Below are positions 1 through 8,878 of a stretch of 37,158 nucleotides of DNA, one piece after another. The notes under the pieces were generated by a model. That model saw only the letters and a list, made by a program, of their open reading frames with translations. It searched no databases and was not told the DNA's origin. Made by a program: the position numbers and the translations under genes. Position 1 is the stretch's first letter. The number at the start of each line of letters is the position of its first letter. Origin of the DNA: Actinomycetota bacterium (GTDB taxonomy: Bacteria; Actinomycetota; Acidimicrobiia; Acidimicrobiales; BP-101); contig JAUTXA010000036.1 in NCBI GenBank assembly GCA_030838265.1, positions 1-37,158 on the forward strand, given 5' to 3'.

Positions 1-1
1 C

Positions 2-802
2 GAGAGCGGCCGCTGGCGGAGCGACCCCACCGGCGATCTCGGGCGCATCCAACGCCAGCAGGATTTCATCCGCCGCGTGCTGCGCAAGTCGATCTCCCGC
101 AGCAAGCAGAACCCAGCCACCCTGCTCGCCCTCATCAACCAAGGCGTGAAGTTCGTCACCATCGACAAGAGCCTCAACACCGACGTCATGTTCCGGATCG
201 GGAAGCGCTTCCGCTCGCTCTCGCCTGACAGGGTCGACATGCTGACCCTGCCCACCGTCCCCGGCAGCGTGCTCATCGGACGGGAACGGGCCTCGATCCT
301 GCGGCTCGAAGAGCCGGCGGCCCAGCAGACCATCGACCAGTTCCTCGGCAACACGGCGGCGACCGGACAGGGCACCACCGGCGTGCCCACCGGGATCCTT
401 CCCAACTCGGTCCGGGTGCGCGTCCTCAACGGCTCGGGCCGCAGCGGTGAAGGCGCCAACGTGACCAGCCTGCTCTCGAACCTTGGTTTCAACGTGTCCG
501 GCACCGGCGACCGCAAGCCCTACACGACGGGCACGCCCATCATCGAGTACGGCCCAGGGCAAAAGCAGAAGGCCCAGCTGCTGGCCGCCTATGTGGTCGG
601 GGGCGCCACGCTCAAAGCGAACGACACCCTGACTGCCGTCGACCTGCAGTTCGTCACCGGCAGCAGCTACACGGGCTTGAAGGCGCCGGTGAAGGGGGCC
701 ACGTCGACCACGTCGCGGTCGAGCACGGTCTCGTCCACCACCTCGACCACTGTGAAGCTCAAGACCACCCCGGTCGGTGTGTCGCCCCAGCTCGACTGCT
801 GA
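2..802 (+). CDS. LytR-CpsA-Psr (LCP) family protein, C-terminal part with LytR_C domain (5' end outside window)
   Basis: The frame is open from base 2, so this is the 3' end (266 codons) of a longer gene. The first residues (DLGRIQRQQDFIRRVL) match the conserved DxGRIxRQQxFI segment of the LCP catalytic domain. LCP enzymes move lipid-linked wall polymers onto peptidoglycan outside the membrane. A second domain from about residue 135 (VRVRVLNGSG, then GFNVSGTGDR) fits LytR_C, common in actinobacterial LCP proteins. The last 35 residues are a Ser/Thr-rich tail ending in LDC. The position upstream of rmlABD and a polysaccharide export locus suits a ligase that attaches the product to the wall. 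The N-terminal membrane anchor and most catalytic residues lie upstream and cannot be checked. The family call is firm; the exact polymer is inferred. Confidence 0.88.
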   Translation, partial: ESGRWRSDPTGDLGRIQRQQDFIRRVLRKSISRSKQNPATLLALINQGVKFVTIDKSLNTDVMFRIGKRFRSLSPDRVDMLTLPTVPGSVLIGRERASILRLEEPAAQQTIDQFLGNTAATGQGTTGVPTGILPNSVRVRVLNGSGRSGEGANVTSLLSNLGFNVSGTGDRKPYTTGTPIIEYGPGQKQKAQLLAAYVVGGATLKANDTLTAVDLQFVTGSSYTGLKAPVKGATSTTSRSSTVSSTTSTTVKLKTTPVGVSPQLDC

Positions 803-844
803 CCCAACGACCGCCCCGGCGCACGGCCTGCTAGAGAGAAGGCC

Positions 845-1738
845 ATGAAAGGCATCGTGCTGGCCGGTGGCCGGGCCACGCGTCTCGGCCCGGCGAGCCG
901 GGCGACGTCGAAGCAGTTGATGCACGTCTATGACAAGCCGCTGATCTACTACCCGATCTCGACGCTCATCCACGCCCGCATCAACGAGATCCTCGTCATC
1001 ACCACACCCGCCCAGGTGTCGCAATTCGAGGAGCTGCTGGGTGACGGCTCACAGTGGGGCTGCGCCTTCAGCTACGCCGAGCAGACCGAACCCCGGGGGC
1101 TGGCCGACGCCTTCCTGATCGGCGCCGAGTTCATCGGCGACGACGCCGTCGCTCTCATTCTCGGCGACAACATCTTCTACGGCGCCGGTTTGGGCGAGCA
1201 GCTCCAGGCCTTCACCGACCCGGACGGGGCGGTGGTGTTCGGACTGTGGGTGCCCGACCCCGAGCGGTTCGGCGTGCTCGAGATGGGGCCCGACGGCAAG
1301 ACCGTCGTCGCCATCCACGAGAAGCCGGCCGATCCTCCGTCGCACTTCATGGTCCCCGGGCTCTACTTCTACGACCACAGCGTGGTCGACGTGGCCCGGC
1401 ACCTGCCGCCCAGCGCCCGGGGCGAGCTCGAGATCACCGACGTCAACAACCAGTACCTCGGGCAGGGAAAGCTGGCGGTGTCGACCCTGCCCTTCGCCAC
1501 CGATTGGTTCGACGTCGGCACGTTCGACGCCCTGCTCGACGCCCAGAGCTGGGTGGCCGGCCTGCAGCGGCGGAAGGGCCTGCTCATCGGCTCGCCCGAG
1601 GCCGCCGCCTACCGCGAGGGATTCATCGACGCCGACGGCCTGCGGGCCCTGGCGGCGGCCGACACCCACACCGGTGACCTGGTCAAGAGCGGCTACGCCA
1701 CCAGCCTGCTGCGCATCCTCGACTTCGAGGACGGCTGA
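845..1738 (+). CDS. rmlA: Glucose-1-phosphate thymidylyltransferase (RmlA)
   Basis: Cytoplasmic enzyme joining glucose-1-phosphate and dTTP to dTDP-glucose, the first step to dTDP-L-rhamnose. The 297 residues match the short RmlA class. The nucleotide-binding N-terminus reads MKGIVLAGGRATRLGPASRA followed by TSKQL and YDKPLIYYPIS. The metal-binding LGDNIFYG motif is near residue 103, and FGVLE and HEKP follow. The signature loop carries Ala where most family members have Gly (GGxGTRL), a mild oddity. The ATG starts the canonical N-terminus and has a purine-rich GAGAG upstream (834-838). It lies 42 bases after the LCP gene and 28 bases before rmlB, in one directional group. The sugar pathway is supported by rmlB and rmlD immediately downstream. 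Confidence 0.95.
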   Translation: MKGIVLAGGRATRLGPASRATSKQLMHVYDKPLIYYPISTLIHARINEILVITTPAQVSQFEELLGDGSQWGCAFSYAEQTEPRGLADAFLIGAEFIGDDAVALILGDNIFYGAGLGEQLQAFTDPDGAVVFGLWVPDPERFGVLEMGPDGKTVVAIHEKPADPPSHFMVPGLYFYDHSVVDVARHLPPSARGELEITDVNNQYLGQGKLAVSTLPFATDWFDVGTFDALLDAQSWVAGLQRRKGLLIGSPEAAAYREGFIDADGLRALAAADTHTGDLVKSGYATSLLRILDFEDG

Positions 1739-1752
1739 GCGCCGCCGTGCCG

Positions 1753-1758
1753 TAGCCT
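1753..1758 (+). promoter_or_regulatory. Candidate -10 box (TAGCCT) for leaderless rmlB transcript
   Basis: TAGCCT fits the TANNNT -10 consensus and ends 8 bases before the rmlB ATG. Transcription starting about 7 bases downstream would begin at or next to the start codon. No Shine-Dalgarno sequence lies between. No clear -35 was seen. Confidence 0.42.
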
Positions 1759-1766
1759 CTAGGGCC

Positions 1767-2726
1767 ATGAAGTTGTTCGTGACCGGCGGTGCCGGCTTCA
1801 TCGGGTCGAACTACGTGCGCTACGTGCTCGACCACACCGACGACGAGGTCACCGTCTACGACGCCCTCACCTACGCCGGAAACCTCTCGACCCTGAAGGA
1901 CGTCGACGACGACCCCCGCTACCGGTTCGTCAAGGGCAACATCTGCGACCCGGGCACCCTCGAGGACGCCATGGTCGGGCACGATGCCGTCGTCCACTTC
2001 GCAGCCGAGAGCCACGTCGACCGCTCGATCGCCGGTCCCGACGACTTCATCAACACCAACTGCTTCGGCACCAACATCGTCATGGACACGGCCCGCCGTC
2101 TCGAGATGGGCCGGGTCATCCACATCGGCACCGACGAGGTCTACGGCTCGGTCGAGCAGGGCTCGTCGAAGGAGACCGACCCCCTCGAGCCCCGGTCGCC
2201 CTACAGCGCATCGAAGGCCGGGTCCGACCTCATCGCCCTGAGCTACCACCACACCTACGGCCTCCCCGTCACCGTCACCCGCTGCACCAACAACTTCGGT
2301 CCGTGGCAGTACCCCGAGAAGGCGTTGCCGGTTTGGGTGACGAACCTGCTCGACGGCCGGAAGCTCCCGCTCTACGGCGACGGATTGAACGAGCGGGACT
2401 GGCTCTATGTCGACGATCACTGCTCGGCCGTCGAGCTGGTGCGCACCAAGGGCACCCCGGGCGAGATCTACAACATCGGCGCCAACAACGAGACCCCGAA
2501 CCGCGTGATCGTCGACAAGGTGCTCACCCTTCTGGGCCAGGGCGACGACATGATCGAGTACGTGACCGACCGGCTCGGCCACGACCGGCGCTACTCGGTC
2601 GACATCACCAAGGTCACCGAGCTCGGCTGGCGCAAGGAGCGCACCCTCGACGAGGCCCTCGAGGCGACCGTCAACTGGTACAAGCAGAACCGCTGGTGGT
2701 GGGAGCCCCTGAAGGCCGGCGGGTGA
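1767..2726 (+). CDS. rmlB: dTDP-glucose 4,6-dehydratase (RmlB)
   Basis: NAD-dependent extended SDR enzyme converting dTDP-glucose to dTDP-4-keto-6-deoxyglucose, the second step of dTDP-rhamnose synthesis. Its 319 residues are typical. The Rossmann loop is GGAGFIGSNYV (7-17). The dehydratase triad region TDEVYGS has Thr122, Asp123 and Glu124, and the SDR Tyr146-x3-Lys150 pair lies in PYSASK. TNNFGPWQYPEK and the end NWYKQNRWWWEPL are characteristic of RmlB rather than UXS or GalE. The frame extends further upstream, but the ATG at 1767 starts exactly at the Rossmann strand, so it was chosen. Stop is 7 bases before rmlD. A TAGCCT box just upstream suggests its own leaderless transcript besides readthrough from rmlA. 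Confidence 0.96.
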   Translation: MKLFVTGGAGFIGSNYVRYVLDHTDDEVTVYDALTYAGNLSTLKDVDDDPRYRFVKGNICDPGTLEDAMVGHDAVVHFAAESHVDRSIAGPDDFINTNCFGTNIVMDTARRLEMGRVIHIGTDEVYGSVEQGSSKETDPLEPRSPYSASKAGSDLIALSYHHTYGLPVTVTRCTNNFGPWQYPEKALPVWVTNLLDGRKLPLYGDGLNERDWLYVDDHCSAVELVRTKGTPGEIYNIGANNETPNRVIVDKVLTLLGQGDDMIEYVTDRLGHDRRYSVDITKVTELGWRKERTLDEALEATVNWYKQNRWWWEPLKAGG

Positions 2727-2733
2727 GCGCGGC

Positions 2734-3576
2734 GTGAAGGTCTTGATCACCGGCGCCGGGGGGCAGATCGGACACGATCTGATCAGCGCCTTCGAGGGAT
2801 GGGACGTGGTCGCCACCGACCGCACGACCCTCGATGTGGCGTCGCGCGACTCGGTCCTGCAGGCCATCACGTCGGCCTCGCCCGACGCGGTCGTCCACAC
2901 CGCGTGCTGGACCGCGGTCGACGCGTGCGAGTCCGACCCCGACAAGGCCATGGCCGTCAACGCCCTCGGCACCCGGCACGTGGCCGAGGCGGCCCGCCTG
3001 GTCGGGGCCCACCTCTGCTACATCTCGACCGACTACGTCTTCGACGGCACGTCGACCACGCCCTACACCGAGTGGGACGACACCAACCCGCAATCGGTCT
3101 ACGGCCGCTCCAAGCTCGGCGGCGAGCTCGAGCTCGACCCGACCCAGACCATCGTCCGCACCTCATGGGTGTGCGGGCTCCACGGCTCGAACTTCGTCAA
3201 GACCATGCTCCGCCTGGCCGATGCCGGCGGCGAGATCACGGTGGTCGACGACCAGCACGGCTGCCCGACGTTCAGCGCAGATCTGGCCGGGATGATCAGG
3301 CGGCTGGTTGCCGGTCGCCGGCCCGGAACCTTCCACGTGACGAACAGCCGGCCCACCACCTGGTTCGAGCTGGCCCGCGAGGTCTTCACGCTGGCCGGAC
3401 ACGACGCCGAACGGGTCCGGCCCGTCGCCGCCGCCGACCTACAGCCCCCCCGCCCCGCGCCCCGCCCCGCCTACTCCGTCCTCGACAACGCCGCCCTGCG
3501 GCTGTCCGGCATCCCGCTTCTGCCCGATCATGCCGAGCCTCTCGAGCGCTTGGTGAAGGAGCTGCTTTCGTCGTGA
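2734..3576 (+). CDS. rmlD: dTDP-4-dehydrorhamnose reductase (RmlD)
   Basis: NAD(P)H-dependent SDR enzyme that reduces dTDP-4-keto-L-rhamnose to dTDP-L-rhamnose, the last pathway step. The 280 residues fit the family. The Rossmann loop is GAGGQIG (7-13), followed by the RmlD-typical ISTDYVFDG (97-105) and the catalytic Tyr123-x3-Lys127 in YGRSK. HGCPTF in the C-terminal half is also typical. The start lies 7 bases after rmlB. The gene ends in a GTGA overlap with the UDP-glucose dehydrogenase gene, suggesting translational coupling. RmlC, the 3,5-epimerase between RmlB and RmlD, is not present in this window, so it must be encoded elsewhere. Confidence 0.94.
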   Translation: MKVLITGAGGQIGHDLISAFEGWDVVATDRTTLDVASRDSVLQAITSASPDAVVHTACWTAVDACESDPDKAMAVNALGTRHVAEAARLVGAHLCYISTDYVFDGTSTTPYTEWDDTNPQSVYGRSKLGGELELDPTQTIVRTSWVCGLHGSNFVKTMLRLADAGGEITVVDDQHGCPTFSADLAGMIRRLVAGRRPGTFHVTNSRPTTWFELAREVFTLAGHDAERVRPVAAADLQPPRPAPRPAYSVLDNAALRLSGIPLLPDHAEPLERLVKELLSS

Positions 3577-4844
3577 GTCGCATCGCCATCATCGGAACCG
3601 GCTACGTGGGCCTCACGACCGGCGCCTACCTCTCGCACCTCGGCCACGAGGTGGTGTGCGCCGACGTCATGCCCGACAAGGTCGCCATGCTCAACCGGGG
3701 CGAGATCCCCATCTACGAGGCGGGCCTCGACGAGCTGGTGCGGGCCGGCCTCGACGGCGGCCGCCTGAGCTTCGTGCTGGGCGCGGCCAACGCGGTCGAA
3801 GGCGCCGAGTTCGTCTTCCTCTGCGTCCAGACCCCCCAGGGCGAGGATGGCTCGGCCGACCTCACCTACATCCAGGACGCGGCTGCCGAGATCGCGCCCG
3901 TCCTCGAGGCCGAGAGCGTGGTCATCAACAAGTCGACCGTGCCCGTCGGGTCGACCCGCGTCGTCGAGCGGGCCCTCGGCCGCAGCGATGTGTTCGTTGT
4001 CTCGAACCCCGAGTTCCTGCGCGAGGGGTCGGCGGTGCACGACTGCCTGCACCCCGACCGCATCGTCATCGGCAGCGACGACTCCGCCGCCGCAGCCCGG
4101 GTGGCCGGGCTCTTCGACCAGCTCCAGGCCCCGCTCATCGTGACCGACCCGGCGTCGGCCGAGACCATCAAGTACGCGTCCAACGCCTTCCTCGCCACCA
4201 AGATCAGCTTCGTCAACGCCATCGCCAACGTGTGCGAGGCCGTCGGCGCCGACGTGCGCGAGGTCGTCCTCGGCATGGGCTACGACAAGCGCATCGGCTT
4301 CGAGTTCCTCAAGCCGGGACCCGGATGGGGAGGCAGTTGCTTCCCGAAAGATTCTCGGGCGTTGGTGCGCATTGCCGAGGATGCCGGGTATGACTTCGGG
4401 TTGCTCAAGGGCGTGATCACGGTCAACACCGAGCAGTACGAGCGGGTGGCCACCAAGATCGAGCAAGCGGCGGGGGGCTCACTCGGCGGCGTGACGGTGG
4501 CGGTGTGGGGGCTCACCTTCAAGGCCCGCACCAACGACCTGCGGGATTCGCCTGCTCTCGAGGTCATCGGCCGCCTGCGCCAGCGAGGTGCGAACGCCAT
4601 CAAGGCCTATGACCCAACGGTGACGGGCGACATCGACGGCGTCGAGGTTTGCGCCGACGCCTACGCGGCCTGCGAGGGGGCAACGGTCCTGGCCGTCCTC
4701 ACCGAGTGGGACGACTTCCGGTGGCTCGACTTCGACAAGGTCAAGGGACTGATGGCTGTCCCCAATGTCGTCGACGCCCGCAACCTTCTCGACCCGGCCG
4801 CCCTGCGCCGTCGGGGCTTCTTCTACGTCGGCGTGGGTCGATGA
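3573..4844 (+). CDS. ugd: UDP-glucose 6-dehydrogenase
   Basis: Oxidises UDP-glucose to UDP-glucuronate with two NAD+. The 423 residues are usual for the family. The N-terminal Rossmann motif is GTGYVGLTTG (8-17); STVPVGSTR and NPEFLREGSA are conserved family blocks. The catalytic cysteine is Cys256 in GGSCFPKD. The C-terminal UDP-binding domain starts near residue 305 with VWGLTFKARTNDLRDSP. The frame is open far upstream inside rmlD, but a GTG at 3573 overlapping the rmlD stop (GTGA) begins the Rossmann strand directly and was taken as the start. The 3' end overlaps the next gene as ATGA. Its product is the substrate of the UDP-xylose synthase that follows. Confidence 0.95.
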   Translation: MSRIAIIGTGYVGLTTGAYLSHLGHEVVCADVMPDKVAMLNRGEIPIYEAGLDELVRAGLDGGRLSFVLGAANAVEGAEFVFLCVQTPQGEDGSADLTYIQDAAAEIAPVLEAESVVINKSTVPVGSTRVVERALGRSDVFVVSNPEFLREGSAVHDCLHPDRIVIGSDDSAAAARVAGLFDQLQAPLIVTDPASAETIKYASNAFLATKISFVNAIANVCEAVGADVREVVLGMGYDKRIGFEFLKPGPGWGGSCFPKDSRALVRIAEDAGYDFGLLKGVITVNTEQYERVATKIEQAAGGSLGGVTVAVWGLTFKARTNDLRDSPALEVIGRLRQRGANAIKAYDPTVTGDIDGVEVCADAYAACEGATVLAVLTEWDDFRWLDFDKVKGLMAVPNVVDARNLLDPAALRRRGFFYVGVGR

Positions 4845-5785
4845 GGGTCGTGGTCACCGGCGGCGCCGGCTTCCTCGGTTCGCACCTCTGCGATGCCCTG
4901 CTGGCGCGGGGCGACGAGGTGGTCGCCATCGACAACCTCATCACCGGCAGCCTGGCCAACGTCGAGCACCTCTTCGGCAACGCCGCCTTCACGTTCCAGC
5001 ACCACGACGTGAGCAACTTCATCCACGTCGCCGGCCCCGTCGATCGGATCATGCACCTCGCCAGCCCGGCGTCGCCCGCCGACTTCGAGCGCATCCCCAT
5101 CCAGATCCTCAAGGTCGGGAGCCGCGGGACGCAGCACGCCCTGGGGCTGGCCAAGGACAAGGGGGCCCGCTTCTTCCTGGCCTCGACCAGCGAGGTCTAC
5201 GGCGACCCCCTGGTGCACCCCCAGCCCGAGACGTACTGGGGCAACGTGAACCCCATCGGGCCCCGGGGCGTCTACGACGAGGCCAAGCGCTTCGCCGAGG
5301 CCATGACCATGGCGTACCACCGGTACCACGACGTCGACGTCCGTATCGTGCGCATCTTCAACACGTACGGCGAGCGCATGCGGCCCGACGACGGACGGGC
5401 CGTGTCGAACTTCATCGTGCAGGCTCTGGCCGGTCAGCCCATCACCATCTACGGCGACGGCAGCCAGACCCGCAGCTTCACCTACGTCGAGGACGAGATC
5501 CGGGGCTTCCTCGCCCTCCTCGACAGCGACCAGACCGGTCCCATCAACATCGGCAACGACAACGAGTTCTCCATCCGCCAGCTGGCCGAGATGGTGCTCG
5601 AGCTCACCGGCTCGTCGTCGCCTCTCGTCTTCGAGGACCTTCCCGTCGATGACCCGACCCAGCGCAAGCCCGATCTCACGTTGGCCCGGACCCTCCTCGG
5701 TTGGGAGCCGAAGGTGCAGCTGCGCGAGGGTCTCGCCCGCACCTCCGAGTGGTTTGCCGCCCAGGCGACGAAAGGTCAGCTGTGA
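4841..5785 (+). CDS. uxs: UDP-glucuronate decarboxylase (UDP-xylose synthase)
   Basis: Extended SDR enzyme that decarboxylates UDP-glucuronate to UDP-xylose. It has 314 residues. Visible features are GGAGFLGSHL (7-16), the UXS-type HLASPASP (73-80), STSEVYGDP with Glu119, the catalytic Tyr146-x3-Lys150 in YDEAKR, and RIFNTYGERM with DGRAVSNFI. HLASPASP and SEVYGDP separate it from GalE and RmlB. The ATG overlaps the ugd stop codon (ATGA), and the stop overlaps the GTG of the next gene. Direct coupling to ugd supports a dedicated UDP-glucose to UDP-glucuronate to UDP-xylose branch. Whether any UDP-glucuronate is used directly cannot be told from sequence. Confidence 0.92.
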   Translation: MRVVVTGGAGFLGSHLCDALLARGDEVVAIDNLITGSLANVEHLFGNAAFTFQHHDVSNFIHVAGPVDRIMHLASPASPADFERIPIQILKVGSRGTQHALGLAKDKGARFFLASTSEVYGDPLVHPQPETYWGNVNPIGPRGVYDEAKRFAEAMTMAYHRYHDVDVRIVRIFNTYGERMRPDDGRAVSNFIVQALAGQPITIYGDGSQTRSFTYVEDEIRGFLALLDSDQTGPINIGNDNEFSIRQLAEMVLELTGSSSPLVFEDLPVDDPTQRKPDLTLARTLLGWEPKVQLREGLARTSEWFAAQATKGQL

Positions 5786-6519
5786 GCTCCACCGACTCAA
5801 CCGAGTTCTCCGACTTCCCCCTGCCCACCTACCGCACGCTGTCGGTGATCGTCCCCGTGTTCAACGAGCGCAACACGGTGGGCGAGATCATCCGCCGCAT
5901 GCGCAAGGTCGAGCTGCCCGTCGACCTCCAGATCGTGGTGGTCGACGACGCGTCAGCCGACGGCACCGACAAGATCCTCACCGCCCTCGAGGACTCGACG
6001 GTCCGCGTCATCAGCCACCCCACCAACCAGGGCAAGGGGGCGGCGATCCGCACCGGGCTCGAGTTCGCCAGCGGCGACCTGATCCTCATCCAGGATGCCG
6101 ACCTCGAGTACGACCCTGACGACTGGCCGAAGTTGCTGGCGCCGATCATGAAGGGCAAGGCGACCGTGGTCTACGGTAGCCGCTTCACCGGTGAGCGCCG
6201 CAACATGCTCTTCCTGCACTGGGTCGGCAACCGCTTCCTGTCGCTGGTCACCAACGTGCTCTACAACACGACCATCTCCGACATGGAGACGTGTTACAAG
6301 CTGTTCGACCGCAAGGCCATCGAGGGCCTCACCATCGAGTCGAACCGCTTCGACTTCGAGCCCGAGATCACGGCCAAGGTCATCCGCCGCGGCCACCGCA
6401 TCTACGAGGTGCCCATCTCGTACGCCGGGCGCGAGTTCGACGAGGGCAAGAAGATCACCTGGAAGGACGGCTTCGGCGCCATCTGGGCCTTGGTCAAGTA
6501 TCGAGTCAAGCCCCTCTAG
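5782..6519 (+). CDS. Family 2 glycosyltransferase, DPM1-like
   Basis: GT-A fold transferase of the dolichyl or polyprenyl phosphate mannosyltransferase type. The 245 residues include the donor-binding strand SVIVPVFNERNTV (21-33), VVDDAS (54-59) and the metal-binding QDADLEYDP (Asp105, Asp107). The segment TTISDMETCYKLF and NRFDFEPEI are typical of this subgroup. There is no C-terminal membrane segment, so it acts as a soluble or membrane-associated enzyme, perhaps making a polyprenyl-phosphate sugar for GT-C enzymes encoded later in the window (inference). The GTG start at 5782 overlaps the uxs stop; the frame opens further upstream, but that would overlap uxs by over 80 bases. Its stop overlaps the stop of the convergent GT4 gene by four bases. 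Confidence 0.88.
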   Translation: MSSTDSTEFSDFPLPTYRTLSVIVPVFNERNTVGEIIRRMRKVELPVDLQIVVVDDASADGTDKILTALEDSTVRVISHPTNQGKGAAIRTGLEFASGDLILIQDADLEYDPDDWPKLLAPIMKGKATVVYGSRFTGERRNMLFLHWVGNRFLSLVTNVLYNTTISDMETCYKLFDRKAIEGLTIESNRFDFEPEITAKVIRRGHRIYEVPISYAGREFDEGKKITWKDGFGAIWALVKYRVKPL

Positions 6520-7772
6520 CCGCGGGGCGGCACGGATCGGCGACGAGCGGTGGCCAGCTCGGAGAAGAGCTCCTCGTAGGACTGGGCCACCGCCGCGGGC
6601 GAGGCCCATCCCTCGACCCACGCCCGTCCCCGCTGGCCCATGGCCGCCGCCTCGTCGGGGCTGGCGAGCAGCCGCCCGAGGGCGGCAGTGAAGGCCTCGG
6701 GGTCGTCGGGGGGCACGGCGATGCCGGCGCCGGCCCGCTCGACGATGCGGGCCACCTCGCTGCCCTCGTCGACGCTGGCCACCAACGGGCGCCCGGCGGC
6801 CAGGATCGAGTACGTCTTCGACGGCACCGACGCCCGGGCCAAGCCCCGCTTGAGGGGGACGAGGTGGATGTCGCCGGCGGCGAGCAGCTCGGGCAGGCGC
6901 TCGGCCGGCTGCATGGCGACGAAGCGCACGTTGTCGAGGTCGGCCGCCGCCTCGCGCAGGCCGATGAGGGCGGCGCCACCCCCGTTGATGACGAACATCA
7001 CGTCCGGGTGCTGGGCGCGCAAGGCGCGCGCCGCGTAGAGGACGAGGTCGAGCGACTGTGACATGCCGACGTTGCCGGCATAGAGCACCACCCGCTTGCC
7101 ACTGAGCGCGTACTCGGCCCGGTAGGAGTTCTCGGCCGGCATCGGACGGATGAGCTCGGTGTCGACGAAGTTGGGGATGACGCGGATCTTGTGGGCCTGG
7201 CCGGGCCCGACCTTGTCGACCAGATTGGCCCGGAGGTCGTCGGAGAGGACCGTGACGGCGTCGGCCCGGTGGTAGGACCACAGCTCGAGCTTGTAGGACG
7301 CGGCGATCACCTTGGGGTTGGTGAGGGCGCCGAGGTCGATGGCCACGTCGGGGTAGACGTCTTGGATGTTGAACACCAAGGGGGCTCGACGGGCCTTGGC
7401 CACCATCCAGCCCACCCCGCCGAGGGTGAGCGGGGGCGACACGGCGAGCACGGCGTCGACCTTCGGGCCCAGGGCCCCGACGGCGGCGGCCAGGGCACTG
7501 AAGCCGGCGAAGGCGGCGGCCCGGCGGGGGATGTCGGTCTTGTCGGTGGGGAAGGGGTGCAGGCGCGTCACCGACCCCCACTCGGTCTGCTCCTTGCGGA
7601 CGAGCCTTCCCTCGAAGCCGGGCTCGACCCGGTGGTCTTTGTACCAGGGCAGGGCGGTGATGACCTCGATGCGGTGACCTCGGTTGGCCAGCTCGGTGAC
7701 GATCCGCGTCCAGACCGCGCCGGTGGGCGCCACGTCGGGTGCGAAGTGGGGGGGAAGGACGACGAGGTTCAC
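6516..7772 (-). CDS. Family 4 glycosyltransferase, WbuB/WcaI-like
   Basis: GT-B fold transferase, 418 residues. The N-terminal acceptor domain begins LVVLPPHFAPDVAPTG and contains VISALPWYK-like ITALPWYKDH and NIQDVYPDVAIDLG, features of the WbuB/WcaI group. The donor domain has VVLYAGNVGMSQSLDLVL, and PSKTYSILAAGRPLVASVDE corresponds to the nucleotide-sugar site of this subgroup. The C-terminal end is Arg-rich. A GTG at 7772 overlaps the stop of the upstream GT4 gene (GTGA on the minus strand); the open frame upstream of it lacks family similarity. It is last in a three-gene minus-strand operon and converges on the GT2 gene with a 4-base overlap of stop codons. Donor and acceptor sugars cannot be read from sequence. 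Confidence 0.9.
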   Translation of the reverse strand: MNLVVLPPHFAPDVAPTGAVWTRIVTELANRGHRIEVITALPWYKDHRVEPGFEGRLVRKEQTEWGSVTRLHPFPTDKTDIPRRAAAFAGFSALAAAVGALGPKVDAVLAVSPPLTLGGVGWMVAKARRAPLVFNIQDVYPDVAIDLGALTNPKVIAASYKLELWSYHRADAVTVLSDDLRANLVDKVGPGQAHKIRVIPNFVDTELIRPMPAENSYRAEYALSGKRVVLYAGNVGMSQSLDLVLYAARALRAQHPDVMFVINGGGAALIGLREAAADLDNVRFVAMQPAERLPELLAAGDIHLVPLKRGLARASVPSKTYSILAAGRPLVASVDEGSEVARIVERAGAGIAVPPDDPEAFTAALGRLLASPDEAAAMGQRGRAWVEGWASPAAVAQSYEELFSELATARRRSVPPRG

Positions 7773-8878
7773 GATTGAAGGGCGAGATGGTAGGCCGCGA
7801 CCAAGGCCCGGGCTGCGACTTCGGGGCGGAAGGCCTGGGCTCGTTGCCGGCCGGCGGCCACCAGCCGACCGCGCAAGGCCTCGTCGTCGAGCAGGCCGCT
7901 CATGGCGTCGGCCCACGCGTGGGAATCGTCGGGCGGAAGCAGGATGCCGGCGTCGCCCACGACCTCGGGCAAGGCCGTGGTGTCCGACGCGATGACCGCG
8001 CAGTCGCGCTGCATGGCCTCCACCACCGGCGCCCCGAACCCTTCGTAGCGCGAAGGGAAGACCAAGCCGACTGCGGCCCGGTAGAGGGCGTCGAGGGCGG
8101 CGTCGGACACCCGTCCCAGCTGGTGGAAGCGAGCGCCCACCCCGAGAGCGTCGGCTCGCGCTCGTAGGGCGGCGTCCTCTGTCCACGGCAGCCCGGTGCA
8201 GATCAGGTGAGCACCGGCGAGGTGAGGAAGGGCGTCGATCACCACCGCGTGGTTCTTGTGGGGGTAGGCGATGGCGGGCAGCAGGAAGAAGGTCTCGGGC
8301 AGGCCCGGGGGAAGGGCCTCGGGCGTGGGTTGGGGCGGGGGTAGGACGGCGTGGGGGACGACGGCGGTGCGCGCCGGCGACACCCCGAGATGGTCGATGA
8401 CGCTGCGGCGGGTGAACTCGCTCACCGTCATCACCACCCGAGCCCGATGGGCCGAGCGGGGCATGACCCGTCCGAGGTAGGCCCGCTTGCCGGCCGAGAA
8501 GAACTGGGGAAGGTCGAGGTACTGGAGGTCGTGGATGGTGACCACGTTGGGTCGCGGCGCGAGGGCCGGAATCGTGCCCCCCAGGTGATGGACCAGGTCG
8601 AAGCCCGCGGTGCGGGCGGCCAGCCACGTGCTCTCGGACGCGACTCTCAATGCCTTGGGCCGTCCACCTGTGGGCGACACCCGCGTCGGCCACCGACGAA
8701 CCAGGTCGGGATGGGCCGGGGCGAAGGCGGGGAGAGCGAACAGGGTGAGGTCGACGTCGCGCTCGGCCGCGGGCAGGTCGGCGACGGCCGCGGCCAGCCG
8801 GGTGGCGTAGGACTCGGTGCCGCCGACCGCACCGGGCCGCAACCACAGCAGGTTCAGGGCGATGCGGGCCGACGTCAC
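7769..8878 (-). CDS. Family 4 glycosyltransferase
   Basis: GT-B fold enzyme of 369 residues, of the group often annotated as mannosyltransferases. N-terminal LNLLWLRPGAVGGTESYATR carries the acceptor-domain Gly-rich loop; TIHDLQYLDLPQFFS and VVMTVSEFTRRSV follow. The donor domain shows FLLPAIAYPHKNH and the EX7E-type site in PSRYEGFGAPVVEAMQRD. The GTG at 8878 overlaps the upstream stop as GTGA; a GTG 51 bases upstream is also possible but would overlap the neighbour more. It is the middle gene of three coupled GT4 genes, so the three probably add successive sugars of one repeat unit. The exact linkage is unknown. Confidence 0.9.
   Translation of the reverse strand: MTSARIALNLLWLRPGAVGGTESYATRLAAAVADLPAAERDVDLTLFALPAFAPAHPDLVRRWPTRVSPTGGRPKALRVASESTWLAARTAGFDLVHHLGGTIPALAPRPNVVTIHDLQYLDLPQFFSAGKRAYLGRVMPRSAHRARVVMTVSEFTRRSVIDHLGVSPARTAVVPHAVLPPPQPTPEALPPGLPETFFLLPAIAYPHKNHAVVIDALPHLAGAHLICTGLPWTEDAALRARADALGVGARFHQLGRVSDAALDALYRAAVGLVFPSRYEGFGAPVVEAMQRDCAVIASDTTALPEVVGDAGILLPPDDSHAWADAMSGLLDDEALRGRLVAAGRQRAQAFRPEVAARALVAAYHLALQS

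Noticed and set aside
1683..2972. Long open frame on the minus strand opposite rmlB and rmlD
   Set aside because: It is the mirror of strong plus-strand genes in high-GC DNA; the translation is Val/Gly/Asp-rich with no domain or signal and crosses two real genes.
5953..7581. Open frame of over 500 codons on the minus strand across the GT2/GT4 junction
   Set aside because: The translation is Arg/Pro-rich low-complexity sequence and conflicts with two well-supported glycosyltransferase genes.
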